Assembly: GCA_039545355.1 (NCBI GenBank)
Contig: BCJJ01000013.1
Span: 729,980 to 793,979 of the forward strand
Reading direction: 5' to 3'
DNA length: 64,000 bases
Source of the DNA: Trichosporon coremiiforme
Taxonomy: Eukaryota; Basidiomycota; Tremellomycetes; Trichosporonales; Trichosporonaceae
Below, piece by piece: positions 42,157-53,217 of this stretch (its first letter is position 1; each line of letters begins with the position of its first letter). The notes under the pieces were generated by a model that saw only the letters and a list, made by a program, of their open reading frames with translations, did no database searches and had not been told where the DNA came from. A program made the position numbers and the translations under genes.

Positions 42157-45100
42157 ATGTACGCTCCGACCCAACCTTACCAATCTGGACGGTCGGCCGG
42201 CGGGATGCGGGCACCGTATCCTAACCCGCAGCAGATGGCGTACCCCGTAGCTGGACATCCTCAAGCGATGTACGCTGGTCACCCGCAGCAACAGCAGCAC
42301 TTCCAGCAGCCGCGTTACCCGCAACATATGGCGCAGGGCTACCCGGCGGCGCAGCAGCAAGCCATGTACCAGCAACAACATCACGGATACCCGCAACAAC
42401 AGCAGCAGGCTCCTCACTCCTCGCGCGGCCAGAAGCCGCACAAGGGTACGCTCGCACCCGGACAGATCATCAAGGTCGGCAAGAACAAGGTCCGGATCGA
42501 GAAGTACCTCTCGGAAGGTGGATACGCCCACGTCTACCTGACGACCTCGGAGCAGCCGATCTATCCGCCAAACAAATCAAACTCCAAGGGCTTCACGGAA
42601 CACTGTCTGAAGCGCGTGGCGTTCCAGGACGAGAACGTGTGGAAGGACGTCCGAAAGGAAATCGAGGTTATGGTGCGCTGCGACGTCAGGGTCTGTGCTG
42701 ACAACAGAAAATGCTACCCGCGTCTCCCTACCTTGTGCAGTACCTGGACTCATCTTGGCAACGACTACCGAACGGGGCGTATGAAGTGTTCATCCTCATG
42801 GAATGCTGCAAGGGCGGAGGTATCATCGACCTCCTGAACCAGCGACTTCGCGACCGCCTGTCGGAGCGGGAGATTCTCCAGATCTTCACGGACGTGTGCG
42901 AAGCGGTCGCGGCCATGCACTCTATGGAACCCCGCCCCCTATTGCATCGCGACCTCAAGATCGAGAACGTCCTCAGTGCACCAGGCGCTCCGACAAAGGA
43001 GCGACCGCAGGGCTGGAACTTCAAGCTCTGCGACTTTGGCTCCACGACCTACCCGAGTACACACCCTCCGACGAGTCTGGCTGAGTCTGAGGCTCTCGCG
43101 CTTGATATCAACAAGCACACGACCATGCAGTATCGAAGTCCGGAGATGGTGGAACCCATGCTCGGCCACCCCGTCGGTCTCCCAAGTGACGTCTGGGCTC
43201 TTGGAGTGCTGCTGTACAAGTTGTGCTACTACACGACGCCGTTCGAGACCCAGGGTCCTCTCGCCATTGTGCACGCCAAGTACGAGTTCCCGCCGTACCC
43301 GAAGTACTCGCCGGCGTTGCAGCATCTGATTGCCCAGATGCTGTTGGAGCACCCGAGCCAGCGTCTGTCCGTGTTCCAGGTGCTCGAGGTGGCGCATGAC
43401 CTCAACGGCACCCGTCCATCTGTGGATTACGTGAGTTGCTTCAGAAACTGGGATAAAGCTAATCTGGCAGTCTGCCCACAAGCAGCGCATGCGCCCGTTG
43501 TCGCAACAGCCTCCGCGCCAGATCAAGAGGAACGACAAGAATCCTCTCGACTTCACGGATCCGTCAGAAACGAGCCGCCCGACGGCCCCGGAAGTGCCAC
43601 TGGCGTCGACTGTTCAGCCGCAGCGTCGCGGACGTCCCACTCGGGATCCCAGAGAGGCCGCGCTGAACGTGACATCGCCGCAGCCGATGGCGACGCACAA
43701 GACGACTCCGGCCCTGCAGCGGATTCCTAGCGTCAAGTCGTCGTCGAGTGTTCAGAGCATGCCCACTCCGCCGGCGTCTCACCACCCGGACCCCCGACTT
43801 CCATCCGGTGCGGTTGCGTCAGCCAAGTCGAAATTCGAGCAGCAAGCGACCAAGCGCATGAGTCTGCCTCATCGCTCGACCCAGTCGCCCGTCAACCGAC
43901 TGCAGGTTACAGGCGAGGACAAGAAGAATGCGTCTCGCAAGAGCAGCGTCGACGCCTTTGGCTTTCACCAGTCAATGCCGAAGGTCACGTCACCGCTGAG
44001 CTTTGGGGACTCGTTCGACAGCACAACGTCATCGCAGCGCGACGGGTTCAGCGACGCCTTCGGCCTCAAGGTCAACAAGCCGCCGCAGCGGCAGTTCACT
44101 GACGCCTTCAAGCCTACGCCTGGCGGCGACCGCGAACGCCAGTTCACCGACGCCTTTAACCCTAACAGTGCCAAGCAGCGTTCGGTCTCCGCGGCGTCAG
44201 GATTCAGCGACTCGTTCTCCAGCTCTAGCGCACCGATGAACCAGCAGCGCTCGGTCTCGGGCTTCAGCGACTCGTTCACGAGTCCGCGGATCGTGACGTC
44301 TCCCGTCGCTGCTTCGCCACTCGCTCTTTCGCCGCAGAAGCTGGTCAGCATTGACGGCATCGACGAGACGAGCAGTTCTGGTGCGACCGCAGAGGACAGG
44401 CGGTCGCCTGCTTCCAATGTCGACGGCGACACAAGCTTCGAGACTCGGTTCCCGTCGGTGGAGGCTCTTCACAGGCGGTCCTCGGCTTCGTCATCCTCGT
44501 ACACCTCCAAGCCGAAGGGCAAGGAGCTGCCGCAGATCCCGATGATCAAGGACGAGGCCAAGCCGAGCCACATCCGCCGCACGTCGGTGGTCGCGAACCG
44601 CACCGGCGGAGACCTTCCCAAGAACAATCACCACACGCGTTTACAGCAGCCCCAGCCGCGCTCGACGCAGGTCACCGGTACAGCGTTCAAGAGCCAGCCG
44701 CGACCTGGGCCCGACGACGGGCTCGAGCCGCCCGCCACGGGCCACCAGCCGACGCCCTCTCCGACAGCAGACTATCTGGACCTGTTAGACGATGAGGAGA
44801 CGACGGAGCTGCTCGCGCCGACCGATCTGATGGACGAGGAGGACCCGGACGAGGAGAAGCTCGCGCTGAAGCCGATGAAGCCGGAGATCTCCAAGTCGCC
44901 GAACAGCGGGGCACGCTTCGGCATGCCGGCGAAGAAGCCGCTGCCTACGAAACCGAAGCCAGCGCTGCCCGCCAAGCCCCAGCTGCCGACCAAACCGCAG
45001 GGCGCGGCCGAGCGCGCTGCGCTGCCGGAACTCTCGTCTGCTCGCCCGCCGTCAAACTTCAACTCGGACAACTGGTCCCCGCTCGAGTCGGCCAAGGAGA

Positions 45101-46023
45101 AGCCCACGCAAGTCGACCTGGACTCGAGCGACGAGGAGGAAGGACCCGAGGACCCCGTCCCCTGGCGCCGGACCGAGTCGCCTCTGCAGCGCCGCCGCCC
45201 CTCGCCCGATATCCTGAAGCGGATGAGCTCCTTCGAGCCCGCGCCCGGCTCCCCGACCTCGCCGACGAGCAAAACCGGCGCGAGCGCGTACTCCGGTTAC
45301 AGCTTGAGCGGGTACACGGGCACGACGGCGAGTACGGGCGGCAGTCTGCGCGGCCGTGCCGTATCGGGAGTCTCGGGGCAGGAGTCACACAGCCGCCGCA
45401 GCAGCGTCATCGACATGAAGACGCACTTTGAGCTGCTCAACACGGGCAGCAACACGGCGAACGGGACACAGGCCTCTGGCTCGCAGGGACACGCGCGCCA
45501 TGCGAGTAATGCGAGTAGCGCGGCCAAGCCGGCTGCCAAACCCGCCAAACCGGAGAAGCCGGCTACGCTCCGCCGCCTGTCTGGTCCCAGGCCGCAGCCG
45601 AAGAACACGGGTCCGAAACCGCCCCTCCCGCCTACACCGGTTCCGAAGCCGGCTGCTCTTAGGAAGGGCAGCGTGAGCGCAGCGAGCGCAGGAACAGGGG
45701 CAAGCGGAGCGGGCACGAGTCCGACCACCGCTATGTCCACCTCCAAGTCCCACCCCACGTCCTACACCAACAGCACGAGCAGCAAGCCGGCAGTCAAGCA
45801 CGCCGAAGCCCCCTCGAGCCTGGCATACAGCAAGTCGTCGTCTGGGCGTGCGTTCCCCGTCGCCCCGAAGGGACAGCCCCAGCACGAGCGGTCGCCGGAG
45901 CGACCCCCCAACCCGCGCACGAACAGCCATGACTCGACGCGCTCGTCGAGTCCCGAGAAGCCGATCCCGGTCAAGGACCGGATTGGGATGTGGAACAAGG
46001 GCGAGGTGAGGGCGCGGAAGTGA
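42157..46023 (+). CDS. Ark1/Prk1-family (AAK1/GAK-like) serine/threonine kinase
   Basis: Three exons: 42157-42672, 42708-43430 and 43471-46023 (1,263 residues); introns 35 and 40 nt. A Gln/Tyr/Pro-rich N-terminus (about 1-95) precedes the Numb-associated-kinase domain: YLSEGGYAHVYLTT (glycine loop), EHCLKRVAF (lysine), LMECCKGGGIIDLLNQRL, catalytic HRDLKIENVL (about 250-259), LCDFGSTTY and TTMQYRSPEMVE. The presence of KGGGIIDLLN and LKIENVL is typical of Ark1/Prk1/Akl1 and AAK1, which phosphorylate endocytic adaptors. The long tail carries six FxDxF motifs between about 591 and 682 (FGDSF, FSDAF, FTDAF, FTDAF, FSDSF, FSDSF) spaced 15-20 residues apart, then proline-rich KPLPTKPKPALPAKPQLPTKP-like SH3 ligands and a basic end. 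It is inferred to act at actin patches. Confidence 0.9.
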
Positions 46024-47182
46024 GCGTACTGGAGTGGGTGCGTTGGGTGGGGTGCGACGCAATGCTCTGTCATTGGTCCTCTACTCAATGCATGGCTCGG
46101 CGGAGATCTCGATCGAGATGCCAAGTCGTGAATACGGACAGATGACACTGGCGTGTGTGTCATGGAGGTCGCGTCGCGGACGTGGCGAATGGCGACGCGA
46201 GACGCGTCCTGCCTTCCCAGTCCAGACGGACACTCAGCCGAGGCTTGGGCATGAGGCTTGGTGGCCGAGGGCCGGTCGGGAATCTCGGGTTCACCGAGCC
46301 CGAGGCTGGCGTGCACTGGCATACTAGAGGTCCGAGCGTCGAGTACACTTTTGCAGACGAGAAAGCAGTTTTGGAGTGAGGCAGAGCCAGCCATAGAATA
46401 TTTAGCATGTGGATAGACATAACCCAGTTTGTTGTAGACCATGTCACGAGATCATGACAAGGAAGGAGCGGAGGTATGACCAAAGGATGAAACGTCAGAC
46501 TGCCCGTTTGGCTGGGTGTTCGGTGCCGTTTTGCTGTCGTTTCCTGGGTATCCCTGTCAGCTTTCCTGGCTAACCTGGCCACCTGGGTGCAGAAAAAAGT
46601 CGACTCGCTCTACCTGGATGGTTGGCTCGAACGATAGGAATGAGGGGTGCGGGGCACGGCCCAAGCCCAAGCCAGCCCAAGCCAGGCAGCAGGGAAGGCC
46701 GAAGGGCATGCGAGTGGATAGGCTGATCGCCACACAGGAATTGGTTCCGTCGCTTTATTCGTCGTATCGCTGCCAGCACTGGCTGGAGCCTCCATAGTTT
46801 CGCAAAGGGTTCCCCGGTTTTGAGTCGTGCAATGCATGCCGGAGCCGGAGCCGGGAGGGCTGCATCAGCGCAGCCAGCGTGGCCACCAGCGTGCAGCGTG
46901 GACCTGCCTTCTGACTGGTCGTTGATCTGCAGCACATGGCCCCTTCCCCCCCTGCGCCGGCGGTGCCCTGGGCATGAAGACCGACGGCGGCCTGGATGTC
47001 ATAGCGACCGTCATGCCACCACTTAATGTTCCCTGCAATTCTCTGGAATCTGACCAGCTTACCATCGTTCCAGCCTCAACTCACTCGTCTCACTCGTGCA
47101 ACTCCACCACTCACTCTGCTCCGAACCCCTATTCTTTTATCAACGACACTCCCTCCCCCCATCCTCACTACTTCATCCATCG

Positions 47183-47269
<87 letters not shown>

Positions 47270-47587
47270 TTCTCACACTAGCGCCACTGGCCCCGCACCC
47301 AGAGGGCACGGCGCCAAGCAAACTCTACGCCCAACGCCCACGCGACGACCTGACCTCGGCCATCCACCACCGTCCTACGTCTCGGGTTGACCGATCGGAC
47401 TACATCTTTCCTCCCTTCCCTCATCCCATCTTTCCACCTCCCCATCTCCGTCTCTTATCCCCTCGACTCCGTCCCCGCCTCTGCATCCGACGCCGCCTCC
47501 GCGCCCAGCGGCGCCCCGTCGTCATCTCCCCCACCACTCATCAATAACCGGCTCAGCCGACCCCTCGGCAAACCTTAACACACGAGC
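46024..47587. promoter_or_regulatory. Intergenic region and leader of the Zn2Cys6 gene
   Basis: About 1.56 kb. The first half is the kinase 3' flank without recognisable content, including small CCCAAGCC repeats at about 46660-46695. The second half is pyrimidine-rich and contains the 85-base poly(C) run at 47184-47268, about 320 bases before the ATG. No gene was recognised. Confidence 0.45.
47184..47268. repeat. 85-nt uninterrupted poly(C) tract
   Basis: Eighty-five consecutive cytosines on the plus strand (poly(G) on the other), flanked by CCATCGA on the left and GTTCTCACAC on the right. It lies in the pyrimidine-rich upstream or leader region of the Zn2Cys6 gene. Such a run can form i-motif/G-quadruplex structures and is length-unstable. 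The exact length in an assembly is unreliable. Confidence 0.95.
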
Positions 47588-50500
47588 ATGTCGACCCCGG
47601 GCTCCGAGGCGAGCCCGCGTCCAAAGGGCTCGCCGGCCTATCGCAAAGACACCCTCGAACTGAAGCCGCAGGTGCAGCGCGTGTCGCAAAGCGACCTTGC
47701 CGCCGAGGCCGAGGCGAAGCGGAGAAAAGTTCTGAGGGCCTGTGACGTTTGCAGAAGGTGAGTCATGTCTCCTCCACTCTTCGTCCTGCCTTCTCGTCCT
47801 CGATCTGTTTTCCAGGATCATTGGATTGGTGGGGCAGATAGCTCAGTTGGCGCAGTTGGGAGGCAGGTGGGAGGTACGTTGTGGTCCCACTGCACCTCGC
47901 TGCACCCCGCTGCGCTGCGCCGACCGCACTCGCTCGTTTCGCCAGTACCCGGTCCGCCCGACCCGCTCGCGTACCCGGCCAGGAGCAATTCATGTTCCGG
48001 TCGCTGCTGCTGCGATTAGATCTCCGTCTCGGTGTCAAAGGGACGGCGGACGGGTGGTCACTCGCGGTCGCGGTCGCGGCGGACATGTGTGTCAGCACAT
48101 GCGCGTGAGTGCGGCCATGTCGCGCGCCGTGTGCGCCGTATTCGCCGCATTTCCTATCGCCCTCCTTCCACCTGACGATGGCTATCATGGCGTTTGACTG
48201 CTGGCATTCTGCAATGTTCTGGTCGTGGTGTGTCCGTGTGTGCCTGCATGCCGGGAATGCCGGGGATGCCGTTTCAGGTCGCGCGACGGGTATGCGTGCA
48301 CCAAGGGCATAGACGGGACCACGCGCCTGCACCGCCCCGCTTTATCTGATTGCGCACTGCCCGACGGTCTGAAGATCGGTCTGTGCTGCGGAGCGAGCAT
48401 CTGCCTCAGTGGTAGCCGCACGTCTGGGAGAGCACACCACGCCCCAGTTGCCGTCCGCGGCGCTCCAGACATCCCCAGCTCACATTATCGGGATCGTTTC
48501 CAGCTAACATTCAGAAAGAAGATCCGATGTGAGGGGCCGATGAACTCGCAGTCAAACGCCAAGTGCGCCAACTGCCAGGAGTACAACCTCGACTGCACGT
48601 ATGTCGAGGCGGCGAAGCGTCGAGGCCCGCCGAAAGGCTACATCGACACACTCGAGCAGCGGTGCGCCCGCCTCGAGCGCCTCGTCAACCAGCTGAACCC
48701 CGCGATCGACATCAGCGAGACGATCGGCCCAATGCCCGACCGCGACGACTTTGAGCTGTCCTCGTACCAGGACACGCTGCGGTCACTTGGAGTTCCGCCG
48801 TTCCCCGCGATGAAGAACATTAGCGAGCTTGCCGCGACACCACCGAACGGCGTCGGAGGAGGGCACAGCTCGCCGCGTGTGCTCGGCCCCGCGCCGTGGA
48901 AGACGTACGAGCGCGACCCGCACCGCCCGCCAGAGGACGAGGACGAGGCGCGCGAGCAGGCACGTATCGCCCACGCAATGGTCAAGCTCAACATTCGCGA
49001 TCACGACGCGTTCCGTTTCCACGGCAAGGCGTCTGGCGCGCACCTCGTCAGGATAGTCAACGAACTGAAATACAACGAGGCGGATGCCACGTTTTTCGAC
49101 CGCCTGACCGCCGTCAAGCGGCCAGAGTACTGGATGGTGCCCGAGTGGGAGAAGGTCATTGCGACGGAATCGGTCAAGCCCGTCGATTACACGGTGTGGC
49201 CGGACGAGGATCTGGCCGGGCGCCTGATCGACGGCTACTTTGACCACACGAACACGCACATGCCGTTACTGAACCGCGTCATCTTCCAGCGCCAGTACCA
49301 GTCTGGCCTGTGGCGCACCAACGCCGAGTTTGCCAAGATGTGCTTGCTTGTGTTCGCCAACGGTGCGCGCTACGTCGACGACGAGCGCGTGTACTGGCCG
49401 ACCGAGGTCGCGACGACGCCTGAGGGGCAGGACCGCCTGCGCAACGACCGCGACGGCACGCTGAAATACTCGGCGGGCTGGAACTACCTCCGCGCGGTCA
49501 TCAAGATGGGACGCTCGTGGCTGCAGGGCCCCTCGCTGCTCGATCTGCAGACGACAGTGCTCGTCTGCTTATTCATGAACGGTAGCGCCGTTCCCCACCT
49601 CGCGTGGCTCGTCGCCGGCAGCGGTCTGCGTATGGCACAGGAGATTGGTATCCACGTCCGCTCCACCATGCTCCTGACCAACCCGATCGACAGGGCGTTG
49701 TACAACCGCGCCTTCTGGTGTCTGTATCACTTTGACCGCCTCAGCTGTTCGGCTATCGGCCGCTCCGTCGCCATCCAGGACTCTGACTTTGACGCCGACT
49801 ACCCCATCCCGGTCGACGATGAGTACTGGGACACGGGCGACCCGGAGAAGGACTTCCGCCAGCCGCCGGGCCTCACCCCCGACCCGGCAGTCACGGCGTT
49901 CACGCACCTGCTCAAGCTGGACCATGTGCTCGGCGCCGCCCTGCGCACGATCTATGCCGTGAACAAGCTGCCCGAGCACGGACCGGACCAGCGCGCCATC
50001 GTCGTCGAGCTCGACAGCGCGCTGAACGCGTGGGCCGACTCGGTACCCGACAACCTGCGCTGGGACCCGACGCGGTCGGACCCGCGGCTGTTTGAGCACT
50101 CGGCGGTGCTCTACGCGCACTACTACTACGTGCAGATTCTGATCCACCGACCTTTCATTCCGACGCGCAAGCACCCGGAAAGCGTCGGGTTCCCGTCGCT
50201 CGCGATCTGCTCGAACGCGGCGCGCTCCATCAGCAACGTGCTGGACGCGGTGTTGCGGCGCGGGCGCCAGCTCGGCCGGCTGCCGGGACACGCAATGTCG
50301 ATCTCGTTCGCCCTGCCGGCGGGCACTGCGGCGATTGTGCTGCTCATGAATGTGTACGCCGTTCGGCAGCGGGAGCAGGAGCGCCAGCGGTGCCTGAACG
50401 ACGTGAAGCGCGTGATCGCAGCCATGAGGGAGATGGAGCTCACGTACCGCCAAGCAGGCAAGATGACGGACCTGATCACGGAGATTGCGCGCGAGTCGAC

Positions 50501-51272
50501 GGGCGACATGCCCGAGGCTCTCGGCGGATTGCCCCCGAAGAGGGGGTACGAGGACGTCGAGCCGCCCGTCAGCACGACGCCTGGCGCGCCGGACGTCGCC
50601 CCGTGGCCCGCGGCCGTGCTCGAGGCAAAGCTGCAGAGCGAAATTGGCCGGTCCGGTTCCAACTTTGCCTCCCCGTCTTCTAACTACGACCCGGCCAACG
50701 CACCTCCCGGGCCGCCAACACCGCCCTTCATCTGGTCGTTCAACAACAGCTCGCAGGGTGCCGTGCCGTACGGCAGCACTGCTTCCGCCTCTGGCTCGCC
50801 GGCACAGTCTTCCGCCCCGCAGCAGCCGCAAGCTACGGCCCCCCAAGCTACGGCCCCCCAAGCTCCGGTGCAACCGACCCCGAGCCAGGTCGCGTCGCTG
50901 ATGAACCCCAACCTCGGCGCCCCGCCCACAAACGCAGCGGGCGAGACAATCTTCCCCGAATTCTTCGACGCGGACAATCTGCACAGCATGGGTTTTGCCG
51001 TCGCGAACTTTGACATGATCGCGGGCAATCCGGGGGACCAGGCGCCTGCGCCTGATTTCTGGACCTCCCTCCTCCGAGGGGCTGGACCGCAGGGAGTCGG
51101 CACGTTTGGGGGGATAGGAAGCAACAGCGGATTCTATGCTGGACTACCGAGCGAGAGGGAACGACAGCAGCCTTGGAACTTTATGCCGTGGCTTGGACAT
51201 CAGGGCGAGGGCATGCAGGCTGCGAACGGGGGACAGCAGGGACAGGGCATGGGCGGCCAGCAGCAGATGTAG
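47588..51272 (+). CDS. Zn2Cys6 fungal-specific transcription factor
   Basis: Two exons: 47588-47757 and 48515-51272 (975 residues). The GAL4-type binuclear zinc cluster is complete: Cys52, 55, 62, 74, 77 and 84 in CDVCRRKKIRCEGPM...CANCQEYNLDC. A 757-nt intron splits it between Arg56 and Lys58. A linker RRGPPKGYIDTLEQRCARLERLVNQL forms the coiled-coil dimer element. The fungal_trans middle region follows (LIDGYFDHTNTHMPLLNRVIF about 250, GLRMAQEIGIHVRS, RAFWCLYHFDRLSCSAIGR), then a Gln/Ala/Pro-rich activation-type tail ending GQGMGGQQQM. The architecture resembles XlnR-like regulators, but the target cannot be told. The basic AKRRKVLR run before the cluster is a plausible nuclear localisation signal. 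Confidence 0.88.
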
Positions 51273-53217
51273 TGCAGCTTATAGATGAATAATGCGTGTA
51301 TGATATGAAGCTTTGGGTCCACCTCTCTACGTCGGACACTGCGGATCAATTGTCGAGACAGTTTACAACATCGACAGGGTGATGGCAGTTAATATCGCTA
51401 GTATCGGTGGTGAGGTGCAATCACGGTTGGCGGCGTGCACCGTGGGAAAGGTTGGAACAAGAGGCGCGAGTCTCCGACCCGGCCAAACCGAAAGACAGGA
51501 AGACACCTGCAGACCCAGTGTTGCCTGCTGACCAGCAGCTACCTCTACGGTGAGGCGCACCCGTGGGAAACACTGGAACAGGAAGAACGATCCTCCGGGC
51601 CGGACGACAGGAAAGGCACCTGCAACAGGTAACTGAGCTCACTGAGCTGTACGATGTGTGCACCCGGTGGGAAAGGCTGGAACTAGAGAGGGCTGCCTCA
51701 CGACCTGAGGCATTCTCGTAGAGTTTTTGGAACTCGCTCATACACCTTCTGGAAAAAGCGTGCTCTACGGTTGATGTGCGCCCGTGCGGCAGTGTGGATC
51801 TGGCAGAGGGTGTCTCCGGCCTGGATATGGATGAATACCGGCGAGGACCTGCCCCAGGTCAGGTCGCCCTGTGCCTCGTTCTCCACGATGAGGTCTGACG
51901 CGGGCCGAGAGCATAATCATCCTTGAGATGCTCGTCTCTGAGCTCGCCAAAACGTAACAGGTGAAGACATGTATCTGTCGGGAACTGTATAATTTGAAGG
52001 GGGAAAGGTCCTTGTAGACTGTCTGGAGAACGTGGCAGCTGGCAGCTACGCTAGCTATGGTGAGGTACTGTACGTCCGTGGGAGACAAAAGATCAAGAGA
52101 ATAGTGCCTCCAACCTCGATAAACACAGCAGATAGAAAGAGCGAGGGAGCACGCGTGAGAAGGCTTGGATCTGGCGATGGGTGTCGCCGAGCTTCCGTGG
52201 TAGACTCGCTTCTGTCACGTACGCATCGGAGGCTGACCTGGCCGCTTGACTGGGGTCGATGGGTTGAGAGCGCTGAGAGCTGACGGGTAGAAAGTCGGAC
52301 GGGGTAGACAGAAGTTGGTGGTCCTCGGGCCTCAGGTCTCTTTTGCAGCACGAGCCGCCCCAACGACTGGCATAAGGTCTTGAGACGCGTTCGGTTGCCA
52401 CAGCTCGTCCAGTCGGGAACACCCGTGGGAATGGCTGATTCTGGAGAAGGGTGTCTCCGATCTCGACATGAATGAACCCCGGCGAGGACCCCATCCGCAG
52501 GCGATCAAGTCAGCCAAGGGCAGTCAGCTGCACATACTGGGCCACAAACTGACAAGCTTGGCCATCGCACGAGCGTCCGATACACGACGATTCCAGGATC
52601 GCGGTGCACGTAAGAGACGCCCGTCCGACGGACTTCGGACTTCGGACATCGGAACAGCGCCCAAACCTTGACCCGACGCTCGGCGTCGGATGCTTGCTGC
52701 ACTCACCTCCCGTCCCCTGATTCCTGGCATCCGAGAACAATACATGCATTCACCAGGACACACAGCCAGTCGTCAAGCAGAACGGCCATCTGTGCAAGCC
52801 CACAACTCACTAGACGTGGCTTCCGACCCAAATGTATTCGCTGTCCGGATCCGCCGAGACATTTTAGCGGCCACTCTGCGTCTGCGTTAAGCTTAAACAC
52901 TATGTTGGTGTTCTTCGGATATAACTCTCGGAATATACTGAATTTCCTTCCTGAAAGGAGCAGAAGTCAGTCAGTCCGATGCGAGCAAGCATGCAGCAAG
53001 AGGCATTATGGAGTTTGTTACATTCAAGTTACTGTTTGGAACTGTCCTAGCAGCGACCGCCGTAGGCTGCTGGGGGGCAACTCGAGGCGGCCATGTATAG
53101 TGTATGAGGTTGGTGGTACAGTACATGTGTCTCATGTGCGAAGACGGGGGTCGGGGTACTGCAGACTGGTCCGGACACCGAAGTCGAACACTGAGGCGCG
53201 CAGCTCAGTAACGAAGC
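51273..53217. other. Intergenic region with degenerate repeats
   Basis: About 1.9 kb without a recognisable gene. It contains the degenerate direct-repeat series at about 51410-52517 described separately. The right part (52520-53217) shows only short, unrecognised open frames and belongs partly to the 3' flank of the secreted-protein gene. Confidence 0.5.
51410..52517 (-). repeat. About seven degenerate direct repeats
   Basis: Read on the minus strand, copies share a core GGCCGGAGACACCCT..CCAGATCC followed by AGCCTTTCCCACGGGTGCAC and often CACCGTAG. Approximate copies: 51410-51510, 51545-51620, 51648-51715, 51765-51880, 52055-52130, 52150-52210 and 52405-52517. The two longest (51765-51880, 52405-52517) also share TCCTCGCCGG..TTCATCCAT and translate similarly in one frame (SSPVFIHIQAGDTLCQIH versus SSPGFIHVEIGDTLLQNQ); a third reads LGDTHRQIQAFSRV. 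Frames are broken between copies. It could be a decayed repeat-protein gene, an old mobile-element array or noncoding repeats. No terminal repeats or transposase are seen. Confidence 0.5.

Noticed and set aside
47835..47880. tRNA-like string (ATAGCTCAGTTGGCGCAG)
   Set aside because: It resembles a D-arm, but no matching D-stem, anticodon arm or TTCGAATC-type arm follows at the right distance, and it lies inside an intron.
48225..48514. Upstream extension of the second Zn2Cys6 exon with several cysteines
   Set aside because: The canonical CDVCRR|KKIRC junction at 47757/48515 restores a perfect zinc cluster. The extension would replace the first two cysteines with non-canonical spacing.
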